Origin: Streptomyces oryzae
GTDB taxonomy: Bacteria; Actinomycetota; Actinomycetes; Streptomycetales; Streptomycetaceae
Assembly (NCBI RefSeq): GCF_017676365.1
Contig: NZ_JADKMA010000005.1
Coordinates: forward strand, 1 to 64,000
Length of the DNA: 64,000 nt
Reading direction: 5' to 3'
A model generated the notes under the pieces. The model had not been told where the DNA came from, did no database searches, and was given only the letters and a program-made list of their open reading frames with translations. Below are positions 1 to 11,043 of this stretch, piece by piece. The position numbers and the translations under genes are program-made. Within the stretch, counting starts at the first letter, position 1. Each line of letters opens with the position of its first letter.

Positions 1-122
1 TGCCCACGTGTTACTCACCCGTTCGCCACTAATCCACCACCGAAGCGGCTTCATCGTTCGACTTGCATGTGTTAAGCACGCCGCCAGCGTTCGTCCTGAG
101 CCAGGATCAAACTCTCCGTGAA
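1..122 (-). rRNA. rrs: 16S ribosomal RNA, 5' end (partial)
   Basis: The minus strand reads as the first ~120 nt of an actinobacterial 16S rRNA. The universal 27F priming site AGAGTTTGATCCTGGCTCAG is present, followed by the usual GACGAACGCTGGCGGCGTGC. The mature 5' end should lie near 122, just before the ACGGAGAG run. The rest of the gene lies outside the window to the left. Identification rests on these conserved blocks and is firm; the exact mature end is by analogy with other Streptomyces. Confidence 0.97.
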
Positions 123-210
123 TGCTTCAAACAGCTTCACAAAAAGAGCGGAACCAGGAAGAGGAATAGTCCCCCCGGTTCACAGCATCCTCGCTGTTGT
201 GTTTCAAAGG

Positions 211-284
211 AACCTCGTCTCTCAGAGAGACGGGGTATCAACATATCTGGCGTTGACTTTTGGCACGCTGTTGAGTTCTCAAGG
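211..284 (-). other. rRNA operon leader: conserved block and hairpin
   Basis: On the minus strand, between the promoters and the 16S start, lies CCTTGAGAACTCAACAGCGT (262-284). This is the block conserved in Streptomyces rRNA leaders and related to leader elements used for antitermination or RNase III processing. Closer to 16S, a self-complementary CTCGTCTCTC/GAGAGACG stem lies at about 211-236. The whole stretch 123-476 is transcribed leader and has no coding sense; the open frames across it on the plus strand are not genes. Confidence 0.7.
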
Positions 285-436
285 AACGGACGCTTCCTTC
301 GAAACCGTCTCACCGGCTTCTCCGGACGTTTGCCCTTTCGGTGTTCCCGACTCTATCAGATCGAATCTGTTCGGAGTTCGGGGGCTTCTCGCGCAAGAAT
401 TCCGTCACCGGATTTCTTGGTTCGAAGCGGAGAAGA

Positions 437-465
437 AACTAACTGCTGCTGCCGAGTTTGTCCAA
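437..465 (-). promoter_or_regulatory. possible second rRNA promoter
   Basis: TTGGAC (460-465) and TTAGTT (437-442) on the minus strand are separated by 17 bp, downstream of a better promoter. Streptomyces rRNA operons usually have several tandem promoters, so a second one is expected. This -10 matches the consensus poorly, so it is only a candidate. Confidence 0.35.
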
Positions 466-482
466 CTCTAGGCAACTGTTCG

Positions 483-511
483 AATCTACTGCCCACGGTT
501 CACCGCGTCAA
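483..511 (-). promoter_or_regulatory. rRNA operon promoter
   Basis: The minus strand carries TTGACG (506-511) and TAGATT (483-488), 17 bp apart, which is a near-consensus vegetative (HrdB-type) promoter. Transcription would start near 476, about 350 nt upstream of 16S, a normal leader length for Streptomyces rrn operons. The stretch 512-649 further upstream shows no gene or further clear promoter. Confidence 0.75.
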
Positions 512-649
512 CGGATTTCCGGGGCGGAGAGGACAGTAGCAGGTTCCCTGCTGTCCGCGCACATCATGCGGCAGTCGGCGGCGTCGGTATGCGTCCGACA
601 CGGCGATGTCACCGGTTTCGCCCAGTCAGGCGGGGCACAGCGGTTTCCG

Positions 650-1264
650 TCAGGGGAAGGTCGAGGGTGGGGACTCGAGGTCTTCCAACTCGACGCCCGG
701 GGCGGCGAGGACGACGTCGCCGGCAATGTGCACGGCGTGCTGCTCTCCCGTCTCCAGGTCGTTGACCTGGTAGTTCTGCACGACGAGGGGGCCGTTGTCA
801 GTGGCGTGTGTTTCGCTGCTGAGCAGGGCCCAGGACTGGTCGAGAGTGCGGGGGGCGAGGACGGGGGGTGTGAACGCGACGAGGCGGACGCGTGTGGCGC
901 GGTCACCGGGGGCCGGGCGCAGCAGCCGAGAGGTCGCGATGAGGAATGCGGGGGAGGCTCCGGTGAAGGAGTGGGCGGCGACGTTGCCCTCTTGGGCCTG
1001 CTCGCCTGCGGGGTCGGAGCGCACCCAGGTGACGCCGTCGAGTGCGGCTCCGCGAATCTGCCAGTTCGCGGCGTGCAGTTCGAGTCTGATCGGGCGGCCG
1101 AGTTCGTCGAGGGTGAGGTCCACGGAGCCTGTGTGGGCTCCTGAAGGGGCGGTGAGCTGGGAGACGTAGCGCCAGCCGGAGGGGCCGGTGGCGCAGTGGA
1201 AGTGCTCTTCACCGAGGAAGGTGTGGTCGTGCGGATCGTGAAGCGAATATCGGCCGCGGGGCAT
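650..1264 (-). CDS. conserved hypothetical protein, 204 aa
   Basis: A 204-residue soluble protein with no signal peptide or membrane segment. The sequence looks like a compact beta-rich fold (many short hydrophobic strands, YVSQLTAP, PIRLELHAANW, TRVRLVAFTPP) and includes a stretch about N- and C-terminal beta repeats that could be a lipid- or ligand-binding barrel, but I do not recognise a family. It sits alone between the rRNA operon and ahcY on the same strand as both. GC usage is typical for the genome, which supports it being real. No function is assigned. Confidence 0.8.
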   Translation of the reverse strand: MPRGRYSLHDPHDHTFLGEEHFHCATGPSGWRYVSQLTAPSGAHTGSVDLTLDELGRPIRLELHAANWQIRGAALDGVTWVRSDPAGEQAQEGNVAAHSFTGASPAFLIATSRLLRPAPGDRATRVRLVAFTPPVLAPRTLDQSWALLSSETHATDNGPLVVQNYQVNDLETGEQHAVHIAGDVVLAAPGVELEDLESPPSTFP

Positions 1265-1400
1265 GGTCGGTGTCCGGGGTTGGTGCGGCGACGCCCAGGC
1301 CCCCGCCGGGGCGGGGGCCTGGGGCCGGGTTGGCCGTCCGCGGTCGGCCCGGCTGTTGTGGCCGGGCCGGCGCAGGGTCAGATGCGGATCGTCACCGGGA

Positions 1401-3257
<1,857 letters not shown>

Positions 3258-5402
3258 GTGACCAGTCCTGCCGACCCCCGAGACGGAGCGGCTCCCCCCG
3301 CCGGTCCTGGGCTGAAACTGCTCGCCGTGACGGCGTGCCCCACCGGTATCGCTCATACGTACATGGCTGCGGAAAAACTGACCCAGGCTGCCGAGGCCCG
3401 TGGTATCGCCATGAAGGTGGAGACTCAGGGCTCCATCGGGGCCGAGAACGTCTTGACCGACAACGATGTCAACGCCGCTGACGGTGTGATCGTCGCCGCC
3501 GACAAGGACGTGGATCTCAGCCGGTTCGGGGGCAAGCCCGTGCTGGTCGTCGGGGTGGCGGAAGGCATCAGCGACCCCGACGGCCTCATCGACCGCGTAC
3601 GTCAGGCGCCCGTCCACCGGGGCGGGTCGTCCTCGGCCGGGAACGCGGGCGGTCGGGGCGGCAGCGCGAGCGGCAGCGGGTCGGGAGGCGGTGCGGGCGG
3701 CGCCGGAGCGCCGGGTGCCGCCGGGGCCAGGGGCGGGGAGCGCAGCGTCGGCTACAAGGCGCTGATGAACGGCGTCTCGTACATGATCCCGTTCGTGGTC
3801 GTCGGCGGGCTGCTGATAGCCGTCTCGCTCGCCCTCGGCGGGCACCCGCAGGCCGACGGCGGTCTGGTGATACCCGACGGCAGTTTCTGGAAGCACGTGA
3901 ACGATATCGGCACCATCGGGTTCACGCTGATGGTGCCGGTCCTCTCCGGCTACATCGCCTATGCGATCGGCGACCGGCCCGCCCTGGTGCCGGGGATGAT
4001 CGGCGGCTGGATCGCCAACACCGGTGAGCTGTACGACTCCAAGTCCGGTGCGGGCTTCATCGGTGCGATCGTGACCGGGTTCCTGGCCGGGTATCTGGTC
4101 CGCTGGATCAAGCTGGTGCCGGTGTCCCGGTTCGTGCGGCCGATCATGCCGATCATCGTGATTCCGGTTGTGGCGACGTCCGCGCTCGGGCTGTTCTTCA
4201 TCTACGTCATCGGCAAGCCGATCTCCTGGGTCTTCGAGAATCTGACCGACTTCCTGGGCGGCATGACGGGCACCAGTGCGGCGCTGCTGGGCGTGGTGCT
4301 GGGGCTGATGATCGCCTTTGATATGGGCGGCCCCGTCAACAAGACCGCGTTCCTGTTCGGTGCCGGGCTGGTCTCCAAGAGCCCCGAGGTGATGGGGATG
4401 TGTGCGGCGGCGATTCCGGTTCCGCCGCTGGGGCAGGGGCTGGCGACGCTGCTGCGCCGCAGGTTCTACTCCGACCAGGAGCGGGAGACCGGTCTGGCCG
4501 CGCTGTTCATGGGCTTCTTCGGTATCACGGAGGGCGCCATTCCGTTCGCCGCCGCCCGGCCGGCCACGGTGATCCCGGCGAACATGCTCGGCGGCGCCGT
4601 CGCGGGCTGTATCGCGGGGCTGGCCTCGGTCGGGGACAACGTGCCGCACGGCGGGCCGATCGTGGCGGTGCTGGGCGCGGTCGACGGGGTGGTGATGTTC
4701 TTCGTGGCGCTGCTGATCGGTTCGGCCGTCACAGCCCTGACCACGGTCGGCCTGGTGACGCTCGGGGAGCGTCGTTCCGGGGCCGGTTCAGCCGGGACGG
4801 AGAGCGCGGAGGAAAAGCTCACTGTTGCGACGGCGCAGCAGTCCGTCGTACCGCCTCAAGGCGGTGCAGCAGTAGCCCCTCAGGACGCCCAGGGCGAGAC
4901 GGCGAGCAGTGCAGCAGTGGGCACGGAAGCGGCCGAGGGGGCGTCCGACGTGCTCTCCGGATACCTCACAGCGGAGACCGTCGGCGAACAGCTCTCCGCT
5001 GCCCACAAGGAGGCCGCTGTCCGGGAGATGGCCGCACTGCTGGAGCGCAGCGGCAAGGTTGCCGACAGTGCGGGGCTTGTACGGGCGGCGCTGGCCCGGG
5101 AGGAGCAGGGCACCACGGGGCTCGGCGAGGAGATCGCCATTCCGCACGCCAAGACGGACGCGGTCACCGCACCTGTTGTCGGTTTCGCACGGTCGGCCGA
5201 GGGCATCGAGTGGGGCGCGCTGGACGGGACGAAGGCGCGGCTGGTGTTCATGATCGCAGTGCCCGAGGCGGCAGCCGGTGACGAGCATCTGCGCATCCTG
5301 TCCCTGCTGTCGCGCACGCTGATGGATCCCGCGTTCCGCACCCGTCTGCTGGGGGCGCCGGACAAGGAGACGGTGCTGACCACCCTCGCTGAGATCCGGT
5401 GA
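3258..5402 (+). CDS. PTS fructose-type permease, fused IIB-IIC-IIA
   Basis: Membrane sugar permease of the phosphotransferase system, importing and phosphorylating a sugar, most likely fructose. With a GTG start at 3258 (AGGAG 8 bp before) the protein has 714 residues. Domains in order: IIB with the phospho-acceptor in TACPTGIAHT (Cys27), a Gly/Ser-rich linker at about 115-165, the membrane domain IIC at about 165-500, and IIA at about 570-714 with the phosphorylated His in IAIPHAKTD. No fruK or DeoR-type fruR lies beside it, unlike the usual fru operon, so it is a solitary or second copy. The frame stays open upstream to 3015 but has no support there. Confidence 0.9.
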   Translation: MTSPADPRDGAAPPAGPGLKLLAVTACPTGIAHTYMAAEKLTQAAEARGIAMKVETQGSIGAENVLTDNDVNAADGVIVAADKDVDLSRFGGKPVLVVGVAEGISDPDGLIDRVRQAPVHRGGSSSAGNAGGRGGSASGSGSGGGAGGAGAPGAAGARGGERSVGYKALMNGVSYMIPFVVVGGLLIAVSLALGGHPQADGGLVIPDGSFWKHVNDIGTIGFTLMVPVLSGYIAYAIGDRPALVPGMIGGWIANTGELYDSKSGAGFIGAIVTGFLAGYLVRWIKLVPVSRFVRPIMPIIVIPVVATSALGLFFIYVIGKPISWVFENLTDFLGGMTGTSAALLGVVLGLMIAFDMGGPVNKTAFLFGAGLVSKSPEVMGMCAAAIPVPPLGQGLATLLRRRFYSDQERETGLAALFMGFFGITEGAIPFAAARPATVIPANMLGGAVAGCIAGLASVGDNVPHGGPIVAVLGAVDGVVMFFVALLIGSAVTALTTVGLVTLGERRSGAGSAGTESAEEKLTVATAQQSVVPPQGGAAVAPQDAQGETASSAAVGTEAAEGASDVLSGYLTAETVGEQLSAAHKEAAVREMAALLERSGKVADSAGLVRAALAREEQGTTGLGEEIAIPHAKTDAVTAPVVGFARSAEGIEWGALDGTKARLVFMIAVPEAAAGDEHLRILSLLSRTLMDPAFRTRLLGAPDKETVLTTLAEIR

Positions 5403-5430
5403 GGCAGCCGCACAGTTGAGTTGGCGCACC

Positions 5431-5467
5431 AGGAGGGCCCGCCCGGAGCCCCAGAGCGGGCCCTCCT
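5431..5467. terminator. bidirectional terminator
   Basis: A perfect 12-bp stem, AGGAGGGCCCGC with its complement, closes a 13-nt loop between two convergent genes (the PTS permease and the cation transporter). There is no long T-tract, as is common for Streptomyces terminators. Confidence 0.8.
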
Positions 5468-5489
5468 CATGGTGTCGCAGCGACCGCGG

Positions 5490-6452
5490 TCAGGCGCCTG
5501 TCACGCCCGAGGGTTCGGCAGCGGACTCCGCCTCGGCGTCCTGGGCACGGTAGATGTCCGGCTCCAGGTAGATGACGCGGGCGATCGGTACGGCTTCGCG
5601 GATGCGGTGCTCGGCGGCGTCGATGGCGCGGGCGATCTGCGCCGCCGTGTCGTCGTGCTGGACGGCCACCTTGGCGGCCACCAGAAGCTCCTCGGGGCCG
5701 AGGTGCAGGGTGCGCATGTGGATGACGCGGGTGACGGTCTCACCGTCCACGAGCGCGGCGCGGATCTTGTCCCGTTCGGCCGGGTCGGCGGACTCGCCCA
5801 GCAGCAGCGACTTGGTCTCGACCGCCAGCACCAGCGCGATGACGACGAGGAGCGCGCCGATGCACATGGTGCCCACGCCGTCCCAGACGCCGTTGCCCGT
5901 CAGCAGCGCCAGGCCCACGCCGCCGAGGGCCAGAACGAGACCGACGAGCGCGCCGAGGTCCTCCAGCAGGACGACGGGCAGTTCGGGAGCCTTGGCGCGG
6001 CGGACGAACTGCCCCCAGCTGAGCTTGCCGCGGATTTCGTTGGACTCCTGGATGGCGGTCCTGAAGGAGAACCCTTCGGCGATTATCGCGAAGATGAGCA
6101 CACCGACCGGCCAGTACCAGTGCTCGACTTCGTGTGGGTGAGCGATCTTTTCGTAGCCCTCGTAGAGGGCGAAGACGCCACCGACGGTGAACAGGACGAT
6201 GGAGACCAGGAAGCCGTAGATGTAGCGCTCGCGGCCGTAGCCGAAGGGGTGCTCCTCGCTCGCTTCCTTCTTGGCCTTTTTCCCGCCCAGTAGGAGGAGC
6301 GCCTGGTTCCCGGAGTCGGCGACGGAGTGGACGCCTTCCGCAAGCATCGAGGCCGAGCCGCTGAAGCCCGCCGCGACGAACTTGGCGGCGGCGATTGCCA
6401 GGTTGGCGCCCAGCGCGGCGACGATCGCCTTTGTTCCGCCTGATGCACTCAC
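5490..6452 (-). CDS. cation diffusion facilitator family transporter
   Basis: Integral membrane exporter of divalent metal ions driven by protons. The 320 residues carry about six membrane segments followed by a cytoplasmic tail. Segment 2 contains EGVHSVADSGNQ (His42, Asp46), the typical first half of the CDF metal site; the second half is in VLLEDLGALVG, where Glu-Asp replaces the more common HxxxD. This puts it nearer the ZNT9/YdfM-like branch than the classic Zn exporters, so the metal is uncertain. It is last in the minus-strand run manB to CDF, 38 bp after manA. Confidence 0.9.
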   Translation of the reverse strand: MSASGGTKAIVAALGANLAIAAAKFVAAGFSGSASMLAEGVHSVADSGNQALLLLGGKKAKKEASEEHPFGYGRERYIYGFLVSIVLFTVGGVFALYEGYEKIAHPHEVEHWYWPVGVLIFAIIAEGFSFRTAIQESNEIRGKLSWGQFVRRAKAPELPVVLLEDLGALVGLVLALGGVGLALLTGNGVWDGVGTMCIGALLVVIALVLAVETKSLLLGESADPAERDKIRAALVDGETVTRVIHMRTLHLGPEELLVAAKVAVQHDDTAAQIARAIDAAEHRIREAVPIARVIYLEPDIYRAQDAEAESAAEPSGVTGA

Positions 6453-6490
6453 GAGTCCGGGGTCCTTCCTGCTGCTGTGCGGCCGTCCGG

Positions 6491-7687
6491 TCAGACGGCC
6501 ACGGTGGCGCGGAAGAGCGTACCGTCACCCGAGATCTGCACCGCCTCCCCAGCCGGAACGAATACGGACCGCCCTGGGGCGAGGCTGAGCTCCCCCGCCC
6601 CGTCTTCCCCGCCGTCCTCTCCCGCGCGCACCACGACGGCTCCCGCGGTGCACAGGAGGATCTGTGCGGCAGTCGAGCGCAGCGGGTGCGGACGGGCGCC
6701 GGGGACGAGGACGAAGCGGGAGAGCCGGAATTCGCCGACGGGTGTCTCGTAGACCTCCTCGCCGCCGGCGTCGTCCGCCTCGGGACGCAGGATTCCGGGC
6801 TCCGTCGGCTCGAAGCGGACGATGCGCAGCAGTTCGGGAACGTCCACATGCTTGGGCGTCAGACCACAGCGCAGCACATTGTCGGAGTTGGCCATGATCT
6901 CGACGCCGAGACCGCTGAGGTAGGCGTGCGGAACACCGGCGGCGAGGAACAGCGCCTCACCGGGGCGCAGCACGACATGGTTGAGGAGCATCGCGGCGAG
7001 GACGCCGGGGTCGCCCGGGTAGTGGTGCGCGATCTCGGCGTGCACGGCGTACTCGGGGCGTTCGGAGGCCGCCTCGGCGGCTTCGGCGACCGTGGCGGCC
7101 ATCGCATCCTGGTCGGCCGTCAGAAGGGCTGTGAGGACCTCGCGCAGCGCCTCGCTCTCGGGGCGGGCGCGCAGGATGTCGGCGTACGGCTTCAGACCGT
7201 TCACGCCGAGGCCCTCCAGGAGCGCTGCGGCTTCCAGGGGGTGCCGGAAGCCGCACAGTCCCTCGAACGGGGTGAGGGCGCAGATGAGTTCGGGCTTGTG
7301 GCTGTCGTCCTTGTAGTTGCGCTCCGGTGCGTCCAGCGGGATGCCGCGTGCCTCTTCGTCGGCGTATCCCTGGGCTGCCTGTGTGTTGTCGGGGTGCACC
7401 TGGAGGGAGAGCGGTGCGGCGGCTGCGAGCAGCTTCAGCAGGAACGGCAGCCGGGGCCCGTAGGTGCGTACTGCCGCGACGCCCAGTTCGCGCTCCGGGT
7501 CGGTGGCGATCACCTCGGACAGCGGGAGCGGTCCTGTCCCCCTGTCGATGCGCGAGGGTGCGCCCGGGTGGGCGCCCATCCACAGCTCGGCCTGGGGCCG
7601 GCCGGTGGGGTTCTCGCCGAGCAGTTCCGGGATGGCGGTGGTCGAACCCCAGGCGTACGGCCTGACGGTGTTCTCCAGACGGTCCAT
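6491..7687 (-). CDS. manA: mannose-6-phosphate isomerase, class I
   Basis: Zinc enzyme interconverting fructose 6-phosphate and mannose 6-phosphate, the entry to GDP-mannose. At 398 residues it has the normal class I length. The family start RPYAWGSTTAIPELLG is clear, as are the metal-site segments LQVHPDNTQ and PELICAL, and the active-site stretch LAAGVPHAYLSGLGVEIMAN. It lies in the same run as manB and the SIS protein, and manC for the last step is 16 kb away. Together the three make a full GDP-mannose route. Confidence 0.95.
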   Translation of the reverse strand: MDRLENTVRPYAWGSTTAIPELLGENPTGRPQAELWMGAHPGAPSRIDRGTGPLPLSEVIATDPERELGVAAVRTYGPRLPFLLKLLAAAAPLSLQVHPDNTQAAQGYADEEARGIPLDAPERNYKDDSHKPELICALTPFEGLCGFRHPLEAAALLEGLGVNGLKPYADILRARPESEALREVLTALLTADQDAMAATVAEAAEAASERPEYAVHAEIAHHYPGDPGVLAAMLLNHVVLRPGEALFLAAGVPHAYLSGLGVEIMANSDNVLRCGLTPKHVDVPELLRIVRFEPTEPGILRPEADDAGGEEVYETPVGEFRLSRFVLVPGARPHPLRSTAAQILLCTAGAVVVRAGEDGGEDGAGELSLAPGRSVFVPAGEAVQISGDGTLFRATVAV

Positions 7688-7781
7688 GAGGTGTGTTCCT
7701 GTCGTGCTCGGAGGGGTTCGTGCGGGCGCTGAAGTACGTGCCGACTGCGGAATGCCGGTCAGAGGGCGGCAGCTGCCGCCC

Positions 7782-9116
7782 TCACGCCCAAGGGGAGTCG
7801 CTGTCGGCGAGCGTGAGGTAAACGGCGGAGAAATCGGCGGTGGCGATCAGCTCGGCCGCCGCTTCCAGTGGGCCGCTGCCTTCGGCCGGTTCCAGCTCAC
7901 TGAGTGCCGCCTCGTGCGCGTAGGCCAGATCGCGGGCGGCCACGGTGGCGGACTCGCTTCCGGGTGCGGCCTCGCGCAGCAGGACGACGCGGGCGCGGGT
8001 CGTCTCCGGCTCCTCGACCCGGTCGCGGAAGAAGTCGTCCGGGTCGGAGCCCGGCGCGAAGGGACCCGCCAGCAGTGCGCCGTGTGCGCTCATCGCCTCG
8101 GGCAGTTCGGCCGCGAGGGCGGGTCGCCCGCAGAGTCCGGCCAGTACGGCGGACCAGTGGCGCGCTGCGGCGCCCGCGATACCGCCCTCGCTCCACAGCA
8201 GCGGCACGGCACCGGCCAGTTCGACAGCGAGGGTCTTGCCGGGGTTGCTGTAGGGCGCGATGGCGGGGCCGCAGCGTTCGGCGATCTCGTCCAGCCGGTC
8301 GGCGAGCGCCGTGAGGGCCGACGGTCCGGTCTGGGTGAGCCCGAGACGGTCGGTCAGGAGCAGCAGCGGGGTGAGGAGCGCCCAGAATGTGCCGGGGGCG
8401 CCGACGGGCTGTCCGGCGAGCGTCGCGGGCGCCCGCCGCGACTGGCGGTCGCCGTTTCCGCCGTCCTGGCCGCCCTCACCGGGAAGCTCTGCGGTGCCGT
8501 TCCGGCTGCCGTTCAGGCCGAAGCCCTCACCGCCGTTCCGCCCGCTCCCGCCGAGCGGCCCCGCGGCCGTGTCCGCGTCCATCGGGTGCTCCGGTACGTC
8601 CGGTGAGGGAAAGACCTCGTACGGGCCGGGCGCCAGCGGCACCGCCAGCCCCCTGGTCTCACCGAGCGCGTCGGCCAGCGGTGCCCCCTCCGGGGTGACG
8701 GCGACGACGGTGCAGCCGCGGCGGTACGCCTGGTCGACCAGGGAGACCAGGCCGGGCTCCGTGCCGTCCGGAGTGACCAGCAGCAGGAGGTCCACCGGCC
8801 CCGCCCAGCCGGGCAGCGGCCAGCGCAGCGCACCAGTGGCCGCGTGGGCGCCCGAGGGGCGCAGCCTGGTGACGGGTACGGCGCCGTTGGTGAGGGCGCC
8901 GAGCAGGTCGGTGACACAGGAGGTGGCAGGTCCGGGTCCGGCCACCAGGAGCGCGCGGGGACGGCCCTCCGGCTGGAGCTTGTCCAGACCCGCCTCGGTG
9001 GCGTGGCGCAGCCCCGTACGGACGCGTGCTCCGGCCTGTGCGGCGCCGCGCAGCAGTCCGCGTACGTCGGCGCGGGCCAGAGCCTCGGGGGCGTCGAGGA
9101 GCGTCTCGTCGAGCAT
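7782..9116 (-). CDS. SIS-type sugar-phosphate protein of the mannose cluster
   Basis: A 444-residue cytoplasmic protein beginning MLDETLLDAPEALARADV. The ATG at 9116 is preceded by GGAGG, so I chose it over an open frame reaching 9203. The N-terminal half resembles a SIS (sugar isomerase) domain, and the family is usually named after phosphoglucose/phosphomannose isomerase, but no isomerase active site can be vouched for here. The ortholog I recall in M. tuberculosis (Rv3256c) likewise sits between manA and manB. A Gly/Asn-rich stretch in the middle looks like a flexible insertion. Role in mannose metabolism is inferred from position. Confidence 0.8.
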   Translation of the reverse strand: MLDETLLDAPEALARADVRGLLRGAAQAGARVRTGLRHATEAGLDKLQPEGRPRALLVAGPGPATSCVTDLLGALTNGAVPVTRLRPSGAHAATGALRWPLPGWAGPVDLLLLVTPDGTEPGLVSLVDQAYRRGCTVVAVTPEGAPLADALGETRGLAVPLAPGPYEVFPSPDVPEHPMDADTAAGPLGGSGRNGGEGFGLNGSRNGTAELPGEGGQDGGNGDRQSRRAPATLAGQPVGAPGTFWALLTPLLLLTDRLGLTQTGPSALTALADRLDEIAERCGPAIAPYSNPGKTLAVELAGAVPLLWSEGGIAGAAARHWSAVLAGLCGRPALAAELPEAMSAHGALLAGPFAPGSDPDDFFRDRVEEPETTRARVVLLREAAPGSESATVAARDLAYAHEAALSELEPAEGSGPLEAAAELIATADFSAVYLTLADSDSPWA

Positions 9117-9131
9117 CTTCCGTGGCCTCCG

Positions 9132-9256
9132 ATCGGCTTCCGGTGCTGCGCGTATCGGCTTCCGGTGCGACGCTTGCGTGCACCTGCTGCGCGAAACGTG
9201 CACCTGATGTGCGTGCGTGCACCTGCTGCGCGTAACCAGCGCCTGCTGCGCGTTCC
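9132..9256. repeat. degenerate short tandem repeats between two genes of the operon
   Basis: Two repeat sets fill the 174-bp gap between the Trm112-like gene and the SIS gene. ATCGGCTTCCGGTGC occurs twice at 9132 and 9154. A unit of about 20 bp built on GTGCACCTGCTGCGCG recurs at 9178, 9198, 9217 and, worn, at 9239. The rest of the operon has short gaps, so this one stands out. No function is known to me. Confidence 0.7.
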
Positions 9257-9290
9257 CCGGCGACGGCGCCGGGCGCAGCTGTGCGCCGGT

Positions 9291-9464
9291 TCAGGCGGGG
9301 CGGCGGGCCTCGTCCACCAGGAGCACCGGAATGCCGTCCCGCACCGGATACACCAGGCCGCACTCCGCATCACCGGTGCACAGCAGTTCGTCGCCCTCCT
9401 CGCGCAGCGGCGCGTGGCACGCCGGACAGGCGAGGATCTCAAGGAGTCCGGCTTCGAGCGGCAT
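9291..9464 (-). CDS. Trm112-like small zinc-ribbon protein
   Basis: A 57-residue protein with two cysteine pairs (Cys13/Cys16 in [10 protein letters not shown] and Cys29/Cys35), then [14 protein letters not shown], the hallmark of Trm112-type proteins. In eukaryotes and archaea Trm112 activates methyltransferases; the bacterial short forms are uncharacterised and often lie by sugar or lipid A genes. The ATG at 9464 follows GGAGGA; the frame open to 9656 is an artefact. It lies between manB and the SIS gene. Confidence 0.85.
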   Translation of the reverse strand: MPLEAGLLEILACPACHAPLREEGDELLCTGDAECGLVYPVRDGIPVLLVDEARRPA

Positions 9465-9573
9465 GTGTTCCTCCAGGTGCGGTGCGCGGCAGCTGAGTGC
9501 TGACGGTGCAGCTGTGTGCTGGCTTGTGCGGTCAGGGTACCGCCGGGGGCGGCCGACAGTACCGGGGCGGCTG

Positions 9574-10959
9574 TCAGACTGCGGTGGTGGTCTCGCCTTC
9601 CGCGCGCACGATGGCCAGTACCTCATCGCGGAGGCGCTCGACAGCCGCCGCGTCACGGGCCTCCACGTTCAGCCGCAGCAGCGGTTCGGTGTTGGAGGGG
9701 CGGAGGTTGAACCACCAGTTGACGCCGGTGACGGTGAGGCCGTCCAGCTCGTCGATCGAGACGCCTTCACGGCCTGCGAAGGACGCCTTGACGGCTGCTG
9801 TGCGGTTGAACTGGTCCTCGACGGTGCTGTTGATCTCGCCGGAGGAGGCGTAGCGGTCGTAGCGGGACACGAGCTGGGAGAGCGGGCCCTCCTGCCTGCC
9901 GAGCGCTGCCAGCACGTGCAGGGCCGCGAGCATGCCGGTGTCGGCGTTCCAGAAGTCGCGGAAGTAGTAGTGCGCCGAGTGCTCCCCGCCGAAGATCGCT
10001 CCCGTCCTGGCCATCTCCTGCTTGATGAAGGAGTGGCCGACCCGGGTGCGGACGGGCAGACCGCCGCTCTCCCTGATGACCTCGGGGACGGACCAGGAGG
10101 TGATGAGGTTGTGGATCACGGTGGCGCCGGGCTCCTTGGCCAGCTCCCGGGAGGCGACCAGGGCTGTGATCGCCGACGGGGAGACCAGGTCGCCGTTCTC
10201 GTCCACCACGAAGCAGCGGTCGGCGTCGCCGTCGAAGGCCAGCCCGATGTCGGCGCCGACCTCCCGCACCCGCTGCTGGAGATCGACCAGGTTCTTCGGA
10301 TCGAGCGGGTTGGCCTCGTGGTTGGGGAACGTGCCGTCCAGCTCGAAGTACATCTCGTGCAGTTCGACCGGCAGCCCGGCGAGCACGAAGGGGACGGTGA
10401 GCCCGCCCATCCCGTTGCCCGCGTCGACCACGACCTTCAGGGTGCGGATGTCCGACAGGTCGACCAGGGAATGCAGATGTGCCGCGTACTCCTCCAGCAT
10501 GTTCCGCTCGGTGACGGTCCCTTGGGGCTTGTCGGAGGCGGGGGCGCCGCCCGCATCGGACCACTGCTGCACCAGGGAGCGGATCTCGGCAAGTCCGGTC
10601 TCCTCGCCCACTGGTGTGGCGCCCGCACGGCACATCTTGATGCCGTTGTACTGCGCGGGATTGTGGCTCGCGGTGAACATCGCACCAGGGAGGCCGAGTT
10701 TGCCGCTGGCGAAGTAGAGCTCGTCGGTGGAGCACAGGCCGATCTCGGTGACGTCGGCGCCCTGGCCGGCAGCGCCGCGGCCGAATGCCCGGACGAGGCC
10801 GGGCGAAGAGGGCCGCATGTCGTGTCCGACGACGATGGCCGAGGCCCGGGTGACGCGGACGAAAGCGGCACCGAAGAGCTCCGCTGTCGTCTCGTCCCAC
10901 TGGTCCGGCACCACACCGCGCACGTCGTACGCCTTAACGATCTGAGACAGATCAGCCAC
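9574..10959 (-). CDS. manB: phosphomannomutase/phosphoglucomutase
   Basis: Alpha-D-phosphohexomutase converting mannose 6-phosphate to mannose 1-phosphate (often also glucose phosphates). The 461 residues carry all four family motifs in order: the phosphoserine loop TASHNP, the magnesium loop DGDADRC, the sugar-recognition GEHSAHY, and the phosphate-binding RPSNTEP. It starts [15 protein letters not shown]. It heads the manB, Trm112, SIS, manA, CDF run on the minus strand. M. tuberculosis has the same neighbours. Confidence 0.95.
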   Translation of the reverse strand: MADLSQIVKAYDVRGVVPDQWDETTAELFGAAFVRVTRASAIVVGHDMRPSSPGLVRAFGRGAAGQGADVTEIGLCSTDELYFASGKLGLPGAMFTASHNPAQYNGIKMCRAGATPVGEETGLAEIRSLVQQWSDAGGAPASDKPQGTVTERNMLEEYAAHLHSLVDLSDIRTLKVVVDAGNGMGGLTVPFVLAGLPVELHEMYFELDGTFPNHEANPLDPKNLVDLQQRVREVGADIGLAFDGDADRCFVVDENGDLVSPSAITALVASRELAKEPGATVIHNLITSWSVPEVIRESGGLPVRTRVGHSFIKQEMARTGAIFGGEHSAHYYFRDFWNADTGMLAALHVLAALGRQEGPLSQLVSRYDRYASSGEINSTVEDQFNRTAAVKASFAGREGVSIDELDGLTVTGVNWWFNLRPSNTEPLLRLNVEARDAAAVERLRDEVLAIVRAEGETTTAV

Positions 10960-11043
10960 GGCCAGCCTCTCCTGGGTCGTCGGTCGGCAACGGCCCCAAA
11001 TCTACCCGCGCGGGTGAGGGGTGCCGCCAGGCAGCACGGTGTG

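Noticed and set aside
63-539. Plus-strand open frames in the rRNA leader
   Set aside because: The region is the leader and promoter of the minus-strand rRNA operon; the frames have no codon bias of genes.
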